Below, in pieces: positions 7,912 to 16,832 of a DNA stretch of 64,000 nucleotides (position 1 is the stretch's first letter; each line of letters begins with the position of its first letter). The notes under the pieces were generated by a model. That model worked only from the letters and a program-made list of their open reading frames with translations. It did no database searches and was not told the origin of the DNA. Origin of the DNA: JABRWC01 sp039961675 (GTDB lineage Bacteria > Planctomycetota > Phycisphaerae > UBA1845 > Fen-1342). Location: the NCBI GenBank assembly GCA_039961675.1, contig JABRWC010000017.1, positions 1 through 64,000 on the forward strand. Direction: 5' to 3'. The translations under genes were made by a program, and so were the position numbers.

Positions 7912-9369
7912 ATGCCGCTTTTTTCCCTCGCGCCGGGCTTGCTCCTGGTCGGGCTTCTGGCGCACGCGGAAGCGCCGCTCAAACCCGAAGCTCTGCGGCG
8001 CGCCGAGGAACGTCGTTCGGCGGCGGTGCTTCGTACCGGGCGAATCGAATATGCAATTACCTGGTACGGGCTGAACCTGCCGCAGGGGCAGACGCAGCAG
8101 ACGGGTTACTACTCCTGGCGGTGCGCGGGCGATCGCTACATGGTCACGCTACAGGGAGATCAGGACGGCGTCTACTTCCGCGGCCCGGACGGGGAACCGG
8201 TCACACCCTGGCTCAATCGCCCCGAACGCGTGCTCGCCGCCGACGGCGAGGTATGGCAACACATCGAAGGCACTACCGAAGCGCATGTCTGGGGGGATGA
8301 GCAGCGGGACGGATATCACCTGTACGATCTGCGGCGGCTGGGAGTCAGCCCCGGCTATCCTGACGACGAGTTCAATGACCGCGACCGGCCGCCGGGATTG
8401 CCGGCGCCCGTGTACTCATCGAGTGAGACGGACGGGCTGCATGTCGTGACCCGTACCGTCGGAGACTGGGCCTCCCGATGGTGGATCGATCCGCGGCGCG
8501 ACTGGAGCGTCGTTCGAACCGAGACGCTGCACAAGGGTGACGTGCTCGGCGCCTGGGAATACGAGCTGGCGCAGAGCCCGCAGGACGGCGTCTGGTTTCC
8601 GCGCCGAGCATCAATGCACCGGTTCACGGATGGACGGACCGAAGCGGCGGTCACATTCGAATTGTTCTCGGTCCAGTTCAACCGGCCGGACCAGCCGCTC
8701 GAGTTGACCCAGGCGGACATCGGAATCGAGCCGGGGCTCAACATCATCTACGAAACGGAGAACGCGCCGCTTCCATCCGGTCGGTGGGACGGCCAGAAGG
8801 TCGTGCCGGAGGAAGAGTTCCGGCGACGTGTTGACGCGGGCGAGATCGAGATCGGGCCGCGGGTCGCGCGCGCCTATGCCCAAGTCCGCGCAATGAACCG
8901 CACGCTGGGATCGGTTGCAGTCGGTTTGCCGGAAGGCGCGCTGGAACCTGCCGCGGCGTCTCGCCCTGCGTCACGGCCCCAGAGCCGGCCGGCGGAGTCG
9001 GAGTGGCAGCGATACACGCGCAGTTTCATCGCCCGCTACCGTCTCGACGCGGACCAGTCGCAGAAAGCCTGGGCGATCTGCACACAGTGCGAGACGCGCG
9101 CCCAGGCACATCTGGCGCGCATGCGATCGACGCTGGACGAGATCGAGAAAGCGATCGGGCAGCTCGAGGCGCACCCGGGCGACGATCATGTCGAGATTGA
9201 GCACCTTCGCACCCGGCGCGACGCGCTGCTTCGGCCCGTGGACCTGATATTTGAGAAAGAGCTCAAGCCGCGACTGGATCGCCTCCCGACGCGGGCGCAG
9301 CGCGCCGCAGCGCACGACGTCGCCGCCGCATCCCAGCCGGCGCCATTCGAGCACGGCGTCAGCCCATAG
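7912..9369 (+). CDS. Secreted protein of unknown function with C-terminal helical region
   Basis: A 485-residue protein. ATG 7912 follows a purine-rich GAGGATGAGG and opens a short signal peptide (MPLFSLAPGLLLVGLLAHAEA). Residues ~35-290 look like an antiparallel beta domain with alternating aromatic strands, in the general style of LolA- or lipoprotein-sorting-like folds, but I cannot name it. A Ser/Pro/Ala-rich linker (PAAASRPASRPQSRP) near residue 350 leads to a mostly helical C-terminus with a heptad-like region (RMRSTLDEIEKAIGQLE). It follows the Cys-rich gene by about 95 bases on the same strand. Function unknown. Confidence 0.7.
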   Translation: MPLFSLAPGLLLVGLLAHAEAPLKPEALRRAEERRSAAVLRTGRIEYAITWYGLNLPQGQTQQTGYYSWRCAGDRYMVTLQGDQDGVYFRGPDGEPVTPWLNRPERVLAADGEVWQHIEGTTEAHVWGDEQRDGYHLYDLRRLGVSPGYPDDEFNDRDRPPGLPAPVYSSSETDGLHVVTRTVGDWASRWWIDPRRDWSVVRTETLHKGDVLGAWEYELAQSPQDGVWFPRRASMHRFTDGRTEAAVTFELFSVQFNRPDQPLELTQADIGIEPGLNIIYETENAPLPSGRWDGQKVVPEEEFRRRVDAGEIEIGPRVARAYAQVRAMNRTLGSVAVGLPEGALEPAAASRPASRPQSRPAESEWQRYTRSFIARYRLDADQSQKAWAICTQCETRAQAHLARMRSTLDEIEKAIGQLEAHPGDDHVEIEHLRTRRDALLRPVDLIFEKELKPRLDRLPTRAQRAAAHDVAAASQPAPFEHGVSP

Positions 9370-9775
9370 CTGAATTCCTACTCCGCCATCGACGTGCCGG
9401 TGTGCGAACAGGCGCCAACCCCAGCCGCGGCTGTAGGCGGAGGGGTGACGCAGAGGCAGCGTCCGCACTGTCCCCTGCTCGCTTACGGTCGCGGCTCGGA
9501 CCAGTCCCCGCTTCCGTACGCTCGCGGCTCGGATCAGCGGCACCCAATCGTGCACGGTCATTCAGCGCGACGCGAGATTCTTGAGCGCCGAACGCACACG
9601 TCGGCGGTGATAACACGTGACGTCCGTAGCGAATCGGCGTTGATTCCACCCCGGCCGCAAGCTACGGTGGAGAGCGCACGGCGGTTGCGAAGTCGGCCGC
9701 TCGCCGCGCTCCGTCGGCGAGCGTCGGGTCCGCCGGGTCGTCGTGAAGCGCGACAATTCCGAGGAGCAGCGTCGG
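9370..9775. other. 406-base gap containing a pair of dispersed 21-nt repeats
   Basis: No gene is supported here. Two near-identical 21-mers, 9484-9504 and 9517-9537, read TACGSTCGCGGCTCGGAYCAG and are spaced 33 bases apart. Related text occurs at 20325-20365. The last bases hold the ribosome binding site of the next gene (AGGAG at 9763-9767). Confidence 0.6.
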
Positions 9776-12691
9776 ATGCCTCGTCTCAGCCTCATCGCCC
9801 TGGCCGCGGTTGCGAATGCGGCTTCGGGTTCGCTTGCGTACGAGCCGATTCACATCGCATTCCTCTGGCATATGCATCAGCCGATCTATTACCCCTACGA
9901 GACGCCGGTCCAGACCGACGCGGCCGGGCGGTTCAGCTTCAGCGTGGTGGACGTTCACAACCAGCGCCTGGGGCCGTACACGAACTGGCCGAAGGACGCC
10001 ATCCAGGCCGGGCTGTCGCTGCCGCACCTCGGCGCGCACGTCAGCTTCACCGGCTCGCTGATCGAGAACCTCAACGCGCTCGAGGCTGCCGGCGTCAACG
10101 GCGGCATCTGGAACAACTGGGACGCGGGCTACGACACCGCCCGCAACTGGTTCACCACGCTCGGCAACCGCAGGCTGGACCTGGTGGCGTTCGGCTTTCA
10201 CCACCCGCTCATGCCGCTGCTGGACGAACTGGACATCCGCATGCAGATCAAGCTGCACCGGCATTTCTACGGCCAGACCTGGGCGAGCGGCGGATACGCG
10301 GCGGGCATGTTTCCGGCTGAGGCGGCATTCTCGACGCGGATGATCCCCGCGCTGGTCGCCGAAGGCATCGAATGGGTCATGGTGGACAACATCCATTTCG
10401 ACCGGGCCTGCCAGAGTTATCCGCACACGAACGCGTCGAACCTCTTCGCGCCGAACGCCGCGGACCAGGTGAATCCCGATCCGGCCGCGGCCGGCGGGGC
10501 CTGGGTGCAGCTCAACAATCTCTGGGCGCCGAGCCGCGTGAGTGCGCCGTTCGGGTACCGGCCGCACTACGCGCAGCACGTCGATCCGGCCAGCGGAGCG
10601 ATCACGCGGATGATCGTCGTGCCGGCGGCGCGCTACGAGGGCAACGAGGACGGCCGCGGCGGCTACGGCGCGTTCCTCTATGACCAGGTGATGGACCAGT
10701 ACATTCAGTACAACACCGACCCCGCGCACCCGATGCTCGTGCTGCTGCATCACGACGGCGACAATTACGGCGGCGGCAGCGACAGCTACTATCACCACAA
10801 TTTCCAGAACATGGTGAGCTGGGTCAGCGGCGACCCGGACTACGACGTGACCACCGTGGACGATTACCTCGAGCGCTTCCCGCCCGACATCGACGACGTG
10901 ATTCATGTCGAGAACGGCGCCTGGGCCGGCGCCGACAACGGCGACCCCGAGTTCAAGAAGTGGCTGGGCGACCCGGGGGCGAACGGCTGGAGCCCGGACC
11001 GCAACAGTTGGGCGGTGCTCACGGCAGCCAAGAACCGCGTATTCATGGCCGAGCAGCTCGCACCGGCCGCGTCGCTTCAGAACATCCTGGTCGGCTCCGG
11101 GACGAATACGGAAAAAGCCTGGCACTGGCTGCTGGTGTCGCAGGCGAGCGACTATTGGTACTGGGACGGCACGGAAATCTGGGACAGCAACGTCACGCGC
11201 GGGTGCAACCAGGCCGTGACCTTTGCAAATCTGGTGATTGGCGGTCAGCCGGATCAGTCCCCGCCCACGGTCTTCCCGCCGCAGCGCGAGCCGTACAACC
11301 CGGGCGGTTATGAGTGGTCTGCCACGCCGGAGTCCAGTGATTTCGAGGTCTGGACGCTCGCATACGACGTGGCCGGTCTCGCGAGCGTGACGCTGTACTG
11401 GCGCGTCGATGGCGACGGCTTCAACCCGATCGACTCGATTCAAAACGAGACCTACGCGGGTGGGCCGGAGGTCGGGGCGTGGACGAGTGTCGCGATGACC
11501 GGCGAGACGATGCCCACGCCTCCGCCGGGCGTGTTGAACGCGACGTATCGCGCGCAGCGCTACAGCGCGATGGTCACGGGGCAGAGCGACGTGCTGATCG
11601 ACTACTACGTCGAGGCGATCGACGGCGCTGGCAACATCGCCCGCAGCGACATTCAGCACGTGTACGTCGGCGCGCCGTCATCCGGCGGCGGCGACCGGGT
11701 GACGATCGAGCCCGATCCGCCGGTCGCCGGAAGTCCAGTTACGATTTCCTACAATCCCGCCGGCGGGCCGCTGGCCGGCTCGTCGCAACTCTATCTGCAT
11801 TACGGCTTCAACAACTGGAACCCGGTCGTCAGCCCGGACCCGGCGATGAGTTGGAACGCGGCGGATGGCGTCTGGCAGGTTTCGGTGAACGTCAGCAGCA
11901 GCGCCTGGCAGCTCGATTTCGTGTTTCACAACCAAAGCAACCAGTGGGACAACAACAACGGCGCGGACTGGCACTTCGCCGTGCAGGCCGCCGAGCCGCC
12001 GCCGTGGCAGATGGACGGCGTGCTCGACGCCAGTGCCACGCTGCTCGCCAGCAACGGCGGCATGAACCTGTGGGCTGACTTGGATGGCGACACGCTGTAC
12101 GTGGCGACGAACGACGCCGGCGAGGGCAACGACCACTTCGTGTACCTTGCGCTCACGCCTGGCGCGATGCGCGCCGCGAACTGGGCCAAGGCCGGCCAGA
12201 TCGCCGGCTGGGACGCGTACCTGGCCGACGAGAACAACAACGACTACGAAGCGTGGTTCGACGCGCTCGGCACGAATCAGGCCGCGACCGGCGCAAACGG
12301 CGGGGTGCTGGAGGGCACGCTGAACCTCGCGGAGGAATTCGGCTCACTTCCATCCGAAATCTACCTCGCCGTCGGCGCATACCAGACGAACGACGGCGGC
12401 GCGCTGCAATGGCAGAAGCAGGTGCCGGCCAGCGTCAACGGCGACGGCAACCTCGACGCGGCCGAGTACCTGCTGGTGGACCTGAGCCGGTTCAATCCCG
12501 ACCCCTGCCCGGCGGACCTCGACGGCGACGGAGACGTGGACCTGGCGGATTTGTCCGACCTCGTGGAGAACTTCGGCTGCGCGGCGGCAGACGGCTGCTA
12601 CGACGCGAACGCCGACCTCGACGGCGACGGCACGGTCGGTCTGGCGGACCTGAGCGCGCTGCTGTCGGCCTTTGGGCTGGGGTGCCCGTAG
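9776..12691 (+). CDS. Secreted GH57-like glycosidase with starch-binding and dockerin-like domains
   Basis: A 971-residue exported enzyme probably acting on alpha-glucans. ATG 9776 is preferred over an upstream in-frame start at 9743: it has AGGAG about nine bases before it and begins a signal peptide (MPRLSLIALAAVANAASGSLA). The mature N-terminus has HIAFLWHMHQPIYYP, the first conserved block of family 57 glycoside hydrolases, and further blocks such as VLLHHDGDNYGGG follow. Around residues 640-735 a beta domain with LYLHYGFNNWNPV resembles CBM25/26 starch-binding modules. The C-terminus (from ~912) has two EF-hand-like units, DLDGDGDVDLADLSDLV and DLDGDGTVGLADLSALL, ending in CP as in the FG-GAP protein at 5660. 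The exact catalytic residues were not assigned. Confidence 0.83.
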   Translation: MPRLSLIALAAVANAASGSLAYEPIHIAFLWHMHQPIYYPYETPVQTDAAGRFSFSVVDVHNQRLGPYTNWPKDAIQAGLSLPHLGAHVSFTGSLIENLNALEAAGVNGGIWNNWDAGYDTARNWFTTLGNRRLDLVAFGFHHPLMPLLDELDIRMQIKLHRHFYGQTWASGGYAAGMFPAEAAFSTRMIPALVAEGIEWVMVDNIHFDRACQSYPHTNASNLFAPNAADQVNPDPAAAGGAWVQLNNLWAPSRVSAPFGYRPHYAQHVDPASGAITRMIVVPAARYEGNEDGRGGYGAFLYDQVMDQYIQYNTDPAHPMLVLLHHDGDNYGGGSDSYYHHNFQNMVSWVSGDPDYDVTTVDDYLERFPPDIDDVIHVENGAWAGADNGDPEFKKWLGDPGANGWSPDRNSWAVLTAAKNRVFMAEQLAPAASLQNILVGSGTNTEKAWHWLLVSQASDYWYWDGTEIWDSNVTRGCNQAVTFANLVIGGQPDQSPPTVFPPQREPYNPGGYEWSATPESSDFEVWTLAYDVAGLASVTLYWRVDGDGFNPIDSIQNETYAGGPEVGAWTSVAMTGETMPTPPPGVLNATYRAQRYSAMVTGQSDVLIDYYVEAIDGAGNIARSDIQHVYVGAPSSGGGDRVTIEPDPPVAGSPVTISYNPAGGPLAGSSQLYLHYGFNNWNPVVSPDPAMSWNAADGVWQVSVNVSSSAWQLDFVFHNQSNQWDNNNGADWHFAVQAAEPPPWQMDGVLDASATLLASNGGMNLWADLDGDTLYVATNDAGEGNDHFVYLALTPGAMRAANWAKAGQIAGWDAYLADENNNDYEAWFDALGTNQAATGANGGVLEGTLNLAEEFGSLPSEIYLAVGAYQTNDGGALQWQKQVPASVNGDGNLDAAEYLLVDLSRFNPDPCPADLDGDGDVDLADLSDLVENFGCAAADGCYDANADLDGDGTVGLADLSALLSAFGLGCP

Positions 12692-12817
12692 AACAACGTG
12701 GCCGCGCCGAAGTGCGCGATCGTTGCGCGACCCGCCGCCGCGCCGGCGACCTGCCCGCGCGCTGCGTAGAATCTCATCGGGGGAACCGACGGCCTCCCGC
12801 ACATTGGGGAGAAATAC

Positions 12818-13006
12818 ATGATCGCGCTCGAACTAAGCTCGGAGGAGGCCGAGCTGCTCCAGGAGCTGCTGGATCGCGAGCGTCGCGGCCTGGGTCCGGA
12901 AATCCGCCACACGCACAACCGCGAGTTTCGCGAGACCCTCAAGCAGCGCTACGACCTGGTGGAGGCGCTGGCCGCGAAACTGCGCAATGCAACCGCCGCG
13001 GTGTGA
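12818..13006 (+). CDS. Small conserved helical protein of unknown function
   Basis: A 62-residue protein starting at ATG 12818 with GGGGAG about seven bases upstream. It is strongly charged and helical (SSEEAELLQELLDRE, then REFRETLKQRYDLVEALAAKL). Similar ~60-residue proteins with an EF/FRE-LK-R core are common hypothetical proteins in many bacteria, so I believe it is real. It lies between the glycosidase and dut (opposite strand), with its 3' end 35 bases from the dut stop. Confidence 0.7.
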   Translation: MIALELSSEEAELLQELLDRERRGLGPEIRHTHNREFRETLKQRYDLVEALAAKLRNATAAV

Positions 13007-13041
13007 GCGGCCGCGCAAGACGCTGCCCGGCGACTGGGCCA

Positions 13042-13488
13042 TCAATGTCCAGTGTGTCCGAACCCGCCGCCGCCGCGCGCCGAATCGCTGAGTTGGCTCA
13101 CCTCCAGCACCTCGACGTGCTCGACGCGTGTGATGACAAGCTGCGCGAAGCGCATCCCGCGTGTGATCGCGTACGGTTCGCGCCCGCAGTTGCCGAGGAT
13201 CACCTGCAATTCACCGCGGTAGTCGGCGTCGATCGTCCCCGGCGCGTTGGGGAGCATCAGCCCGTGCCGCAGCGCCAGCCCGCTGCGCGCCCGCACCTGG
13301 CCTTCGTACCCCGGCGGAATCTCTACGAACAGGCCGGTCGGAACCAGCTTGACCTCTCCTGGCGCGATCGTGATCGGCTGGTCGTTGGCCGCCACCAGGT
13401 CAAGCCCGGCGGCGTGCTCCGTCTGGTACCGCGGCAGCGGCAGATCCGCCGTTTCCGGACGCCGCGTGATCTTCAGCACCGGCTTCAT
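13042..13488 (-). CDS. dut: Deoxyuridine 5'-triphosphate nucleotidohydrolase
   Basis: Trimeric dUTPase that hydrolyses dUTP to dUMP and pyrophosphate, keeping uracil out of DNA and supplying dTMP synthesis. All five family motifs are present in 148 residues: AGLDL (I), RSGLA (II), GTIDADYRGE with the catalytic Asp (III), RFAQLVI (IV) and the Gly-rich tail GGGGFGHTG with the uracil-stacking Phe (V). Length is normal. The start ATG at 13488 is only 14 bases from the divergent membrane-protein frame at 13503, so promoters must overlap. Confidence 0.97.
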   Translation of the reverse strand: MKPVLKITRRPETADLPLPRYQTEHAAGLDLVAANDQPITIAPGEVKLVPTGLFVEIPPGYEGQVRARSGLALRHGLMLPNAPGTIDADYRGELQVILGNCGREPYAITRGMRFAQLVITRVEHVEVLEVSQLSDSARGGGGFGHTGH

Positions 13489-13502
13489 GTGTTCGGTCCT
13501 TA

Positions 13503-15167
13503 GTGTGGCGGCGCGTCGGCCCTATGATGCCCGCCATGATGCGCGACGCGGGCGAGGCACGCCAGTCAACGGGCCTTTCAACCCGCAAAGAACTGGCCCT
13601 GCTGTTCGCGTTCTTTCACCTGCTCTACGCCGCCAGCTCCCCCGGCGACCTGATGACGGACTCGCAGACGCGCTGGAACGTCGCGGTCCGGCTGGTGGAT
13701 ACAGGTTGGGTGGACGTGACGCCGGAGAGCGCGGCGCTCTACGCCCGCGGCGTGGACGGCCGGCTCTACATGCCCTGGAGCCTGGGGCAGTCGCTGCTGC
13801 TGGTCCCTTTCGTGGCCGCGGGCCGGATGATCGCGGCGCTGCCGCTGCCGCTTCCGGGCGACGCCCAGATGTATGGGCAGTTCCTGGCGTGCATGCTGCT
13901 ATTCCCCGCTCTGGGGGCGCTGAGCGCGGCGCTCGTATATTGCATCGCGCTCGACGCGGGGGCCAGCCGGCGGGCGGCGCGCTGGGCCGCGATCTGTCTC
14001 GGCCTGGCGACGATGCACTGGCAGCATTCGGTGAACAGCGTCGATGAAAGCCAAGCCGCGGTGTGCATCCTGCTGGCGCTGTGGGCCACGCAGCGCGCCT
14101 GGAGCGCATCCGACGCTGCTGTGCCCGGGCCCCCGCCACTGCGGTTCAGGTACTCTCTGATCGCCTGCGTCGCGGCCGGCGCGGGGCTGTGGTTCCGGCT
14201 TCCGTCCGTGCTGTTCATCGGCGTGATTGTCACGCTGGGCGCGCTCTTCGAGCTTTGCGCGCTGGCAGGCGCCGGCGCTCGGTTGCGCGCCGTGCTGCGC
14301 TGGGCCATCGCGGGGCTAATCGGGTTCGCGCCGCTCGTGCTGGCGTACGGCTGGTTCAATTCCGTGCGTTTCGGGTCGCCCCTGGAAACTGGCTATGAGC
14401 GCGTGATGCATGAGCGGCTGGGCGTGGGGCTGTTCGATACGCCGCTGTGGTTCGGCGCCGCTGGGATGCTCGTCTCGCCCGGCAAGGGCCTGTTCGTGTT
14501 CGATCCGGTGCTGCTGCTGGCGATCCCCGGCATCGTGGCGCTGTGGCGCGCGAACCGGCGGCTCGCCGGCATCGTCGCCGCGGTCTTCGTGGCCAGTGTG
14601 CTTTTCCACGGCCGCCACACAACCTGGGCCGGCGACCTGACCTGGGGCACGCGCTACCTGGTCTCGCAGCTCGGCGTCTGGGTGCTGGCGCTGCTGCCGA
14701 GGCTCGAACGGCCGCGGCTCGGCGCCGCGTTTAAGTGGCTCTTCTCGCTCAGCGTCGCGATTCAGGTCTCGTCGGTGGTATACAACTACGGACTGGAGTT
14801 CTTTCAGGACCGGCGGCACGGATTGATTCCGGACGGCTACATCTGGCGGCCGGCGGAATCGCAGCTCGCCTGTCGCGTCGCGAACATCTTTCGGCACCTG
14901 TCGGGCCGCCCGAACTACGATTCGATCCCGCCGGCGGTCGTCCGGCCGGAGTTGCATCACCTGCTCACGACGCAGGACGAGGTGCGGCGGTTGCACGCCG
15001 TGCATTTCTTCCCGTTCAAGGCGCTGGCGGCGACGGGCAACCGCAAGCTGTTCGTGGCCCTGCTCGTGTGCTGGCTCGCGCTGCTGGCCGCGCTGCTCGC
15101 CACGGGCGCGTACTGGCGCCGACGTGTGGTCGCGGACGCGCGGCATCGGTGCGAGCCGAGTTCGTAG
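13503..15167 (+). CDS. Polytopic membrane protein, possibly a GT-C type glycosyltransferase
   Basis: A 554-residue inner-membrane protein. After a short cytosolic N-terminus the first helix (LALLFAFFHLLYAAS) is followed by an extracytoplasmic loop with an acidic pair (SSPGDLMTDSQTRWN), then about ten more hydrophobic helices. That layout, an Asp-containing first loop and many helices, resembles GT-C/PMT-like glycosyltransferases, but no decisive motif was seen. Start choices are crowded: GTG 13503, ATG 13524, 13527, 13536 or 13539; none has a clear ribosome binding site, and the GTG is only the longest frame. Confidence 0.6.
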   Translation: MWRRVGPMMPAMMRDAGEARQSTGLSTRKELALLFAFFHLLYAASSPGDLMTDSQTRWNVAVRLVDTGWVDVTPESAALYARGVDGRLYMPWSLGQSLLLVPFVAAGRMIAALPLPLPGDAQMYGQFLACMLLFPALGALSAALVYCIALDAGASRRAARWAAICLGLATMHWQHSVNSVDESQAAVCILLALWATQRAWSASDAAVPGPPPLRFRYSLIACVAAGAGLWFRLPSVLFIGVIVTLGALFELCALAGAGARLRAVLRWAIAGLIGFAPLVLAYGWFNSVRFGSPLETGYERVMHERLGVGLFDTPLWFGAAGMLVSPGKGLFVFDPVLLLAIPGIVALWRANRRLAGIVAAVFVASVLFHGRHTTWAGDLTWGTRYLVSQLGVWVLALLPRLERPRLGAAFKWLFSLSVAIQVSSVVYNYGLEFFQDRRHGLIPDGYIWRPAESQLACRVANIFRHLSGRPNYDSIPPAVVRPELHHLLTTQDEVRRLHAVHFFPFKALAATGNRKLFVALLVCWLALLAALLATGAYWRRRVVADARHRCEPSS

Positions 15168-15174
15168 GGTGAGC

Positions 15175-15331
15175 GTCGGCGTACCGCCGACAAGACCGGT
15201 CAGGAGACCGGTCCCCCAAAGGGCAGCCAGGAGACCGGTCCCCCAACGGGCAGCCAGGAGACCGGTCCCCCAAAGGGCAGCCAGGAGACCGGTCCCCCAA
15301 GATCAGGCAGGAAGCCCGTCCCCCAAGACCG
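15175..15331. repeat. Palindrome plus 27-bp tandem repeats
   Basis: GTCGGCG-TAC-CGCCGAC forms a perfect stem at 15175-15191. It is followed from about 15193 by a tandem array of a 27-bp unit containing GGCAGCCAGGAGACCGGTC and CCCC. About three full copies and flanking partial ones (the last with GGAAGCCCGTC) are present. It sits between the convergent ends of the membrane protein and the C45 hydrolase. Non-coding. Confidence 0.8.
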
Positions 15332-15363
15332 GTCGCGTCGGCGCTCCGTTGCCGACGAATGCG

Positions 15364-16704
15364 TTACGGCCTGCCCGCAGCGGTGTGGCTCGCCTCTCCT
15401 GCGCGCTTTGCGCCGGCCGCGCCTGTCGCGCGACTTCGACGGCCGCCGTCCGTGCCCGGCAAGTCACGCCAGTCGTCAAGATCGAACGCGACGACCCGCT
15501 CGCTGATCGCGGGAATGAAAACGAACATCTTGTGCTCGTGCGGCTGCGTGGCGACCGTGTGCAGCGTGGCCTCCTGGCGGGCATAGCGGATCAGCTCGAT
15601 GGCCGCCGCCGGATCCAGCCGCATGGCGCTCGCCGCGAGCTTTTCGAGCTCGCCCGAAATGACGGTGTAGCGACGACAGTCGGCCGCCGGCTGGCGGGCG
15701 CGCTGGTGGTTCGTACACCATAGCGCCTCGCCGCGCCCGGCGTCGGTCGCGTCGGCAAGGCGGACCGTCACGCCCAGGCCGCGTTCGTTGGAGTCGTACT
15801 CAAAGACCGCCGCGGGCTGCGCTCCGACGTGCAGCGGGCCGCTGACGTGGATGTTGTTGCCGACGAGCACGCGACGGCTGCGGAGGACGCGCGCCACATC
15901 CTCGATGTACGTGTCCGCGCCGGCCGCGGCCAGGGCCTCGTCGAGGATGATGGAGCGCGGCGTGAAGCCGTTGGCGTGTGATGGCGCCAGTCCGGGCGCG
16001 TCGTGCATGAAGACGCCGACGCCGTCGGCGTTCATCGCGGTGTACACGCCGACCAGCCCCGGCCAGCTCACCTCGATGTAGCCGCTTCGACCGCGGGAGG
16101 CGTGATGGATCTTGACGATCTGCGCCCTGGCCATGCTCTCGTTGTGCGGGAAGTCGAGGTTCCGCGCCGTCAGCGGCAGGCCATCGGCCGTTCGCATGCC
16201 CCAGACCGTCAGCGTCGAGCAGAACATTCCAAACCAGTCCGCCAATGCATTGACGGCCATCAGGTCTTCCAGCTTCAGTTCGCGGTCGAGCACGCGTGAG
16301 CGCGGCGGCGCTCCGAGCCGGTCGCGCACGCCGGCCATCAGCGCTTCCAGCCGGCGAATACAGGTCTCGTCCCACACAAACTGGCGGCGCACACTGGGAA
16401 TCAGCAGCGCGTCATAGACCTGCCGGTCGGGAACGAACTCTTCGTCGAGCACGTAATCGTCGAACAGAGGGACCAGTCGATCGGCCAGGAGCCAGCCCTC
16501 GGCGTACGCCGCCTGCTCCGGCTCGCCCCACAACTCCAGCACGGGCAAGCCGTCGCGTTCCAGGAGCCGTCCGCACACGTTGGTGGACGGCGCCGGCGAC
16601 GCGCCGCCGGCCGCGGGCGGCGAGGCGGCGTGCAGCGCTTGCGGGAGAGTCAGGAACTGAAACAGCCCGGCGGCGAGCAGCGCGGCGAACAGTGCCCGTC
16701 TCAT
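15364..16704 (-). CDS. Secreted C45-type Ntn-hydrolase family protein
   Basis: A 446-residue exported protein with signal peptide MRRALFAALLAAGLFQFL. Around C162 the string FCSTLTVWGM then GLPLTARNLDF (to ~185) matches the nucleophile region of peptidase C45 / acyl-CoA:6-APA acyltransferase-like proteins, where a Cys becomes the N-terminal nucleophile after self-cleavage. The following GYIEVSWPGLVGVYTAMNADG also fits. Substrates of bacterial members are mostly unknown; amide or acyl transfer in the periplasm is an inference. It is divergent from the acyl-CoA dehydrogenase gene (about 130 bases between starts). Confidence 0.8.
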   Translation of the reverse strand: MRRALFAALLAAGLFQFLTLPQALHAASPPAAGGASPAPSTNVCGRLLERDGLPVLELWGEPEQAAYAEGWLLADRLVPLFDDYVLDEEFVPDRQVYDALLIPSVRRQFVWDETCIRRLEALMAGVRDRLGAPPRSRVLDRELKLEDLMAVNALADWFGMFCSTLTVWGMRTADGLPLTARNLDFPHNESMARAQIVKIHHASRGRSGYIEVSWPGLVGVYTAMNADGVGVFMHDAPGLAPSHANGFTPRSIILDEALAAAGADTYIEDVARVLRSRRVLVGNNIHVSGPLHVGAQPAAVFEYDSNERGLGVTVRLADATDAGRGEALWCTNHQRARQPAADCRRYTVISGELEKLAASAMRLDPAAAIELIRYARQEATLHTVATQPHEHKMFVFIPAISERVVAFDLDDWRDLPGTDGGRRSRATGAAGAKRAGEASHTAAGRP

Positions 16705-16832
16705 TTCCGGCTCCGTGCGAGCGGCAGGCGGGACGCCCGGTGTGCCGGCGCGCCGCGCGACTCGCTACAATGCTAGGGATTTCTCGTGGCGAAGGCAATC
16801 GTCGGTCGCGTGGCCACTCCGGAGAGACGAGC

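Noticed and set aside
9662..11659. A 665-codon minus-strand frame opposite the GH57-like gene
   Set aside because: Low-complexity Arg/Val/Asp composition, no domain, and it covers a recognised plus-strand gene.
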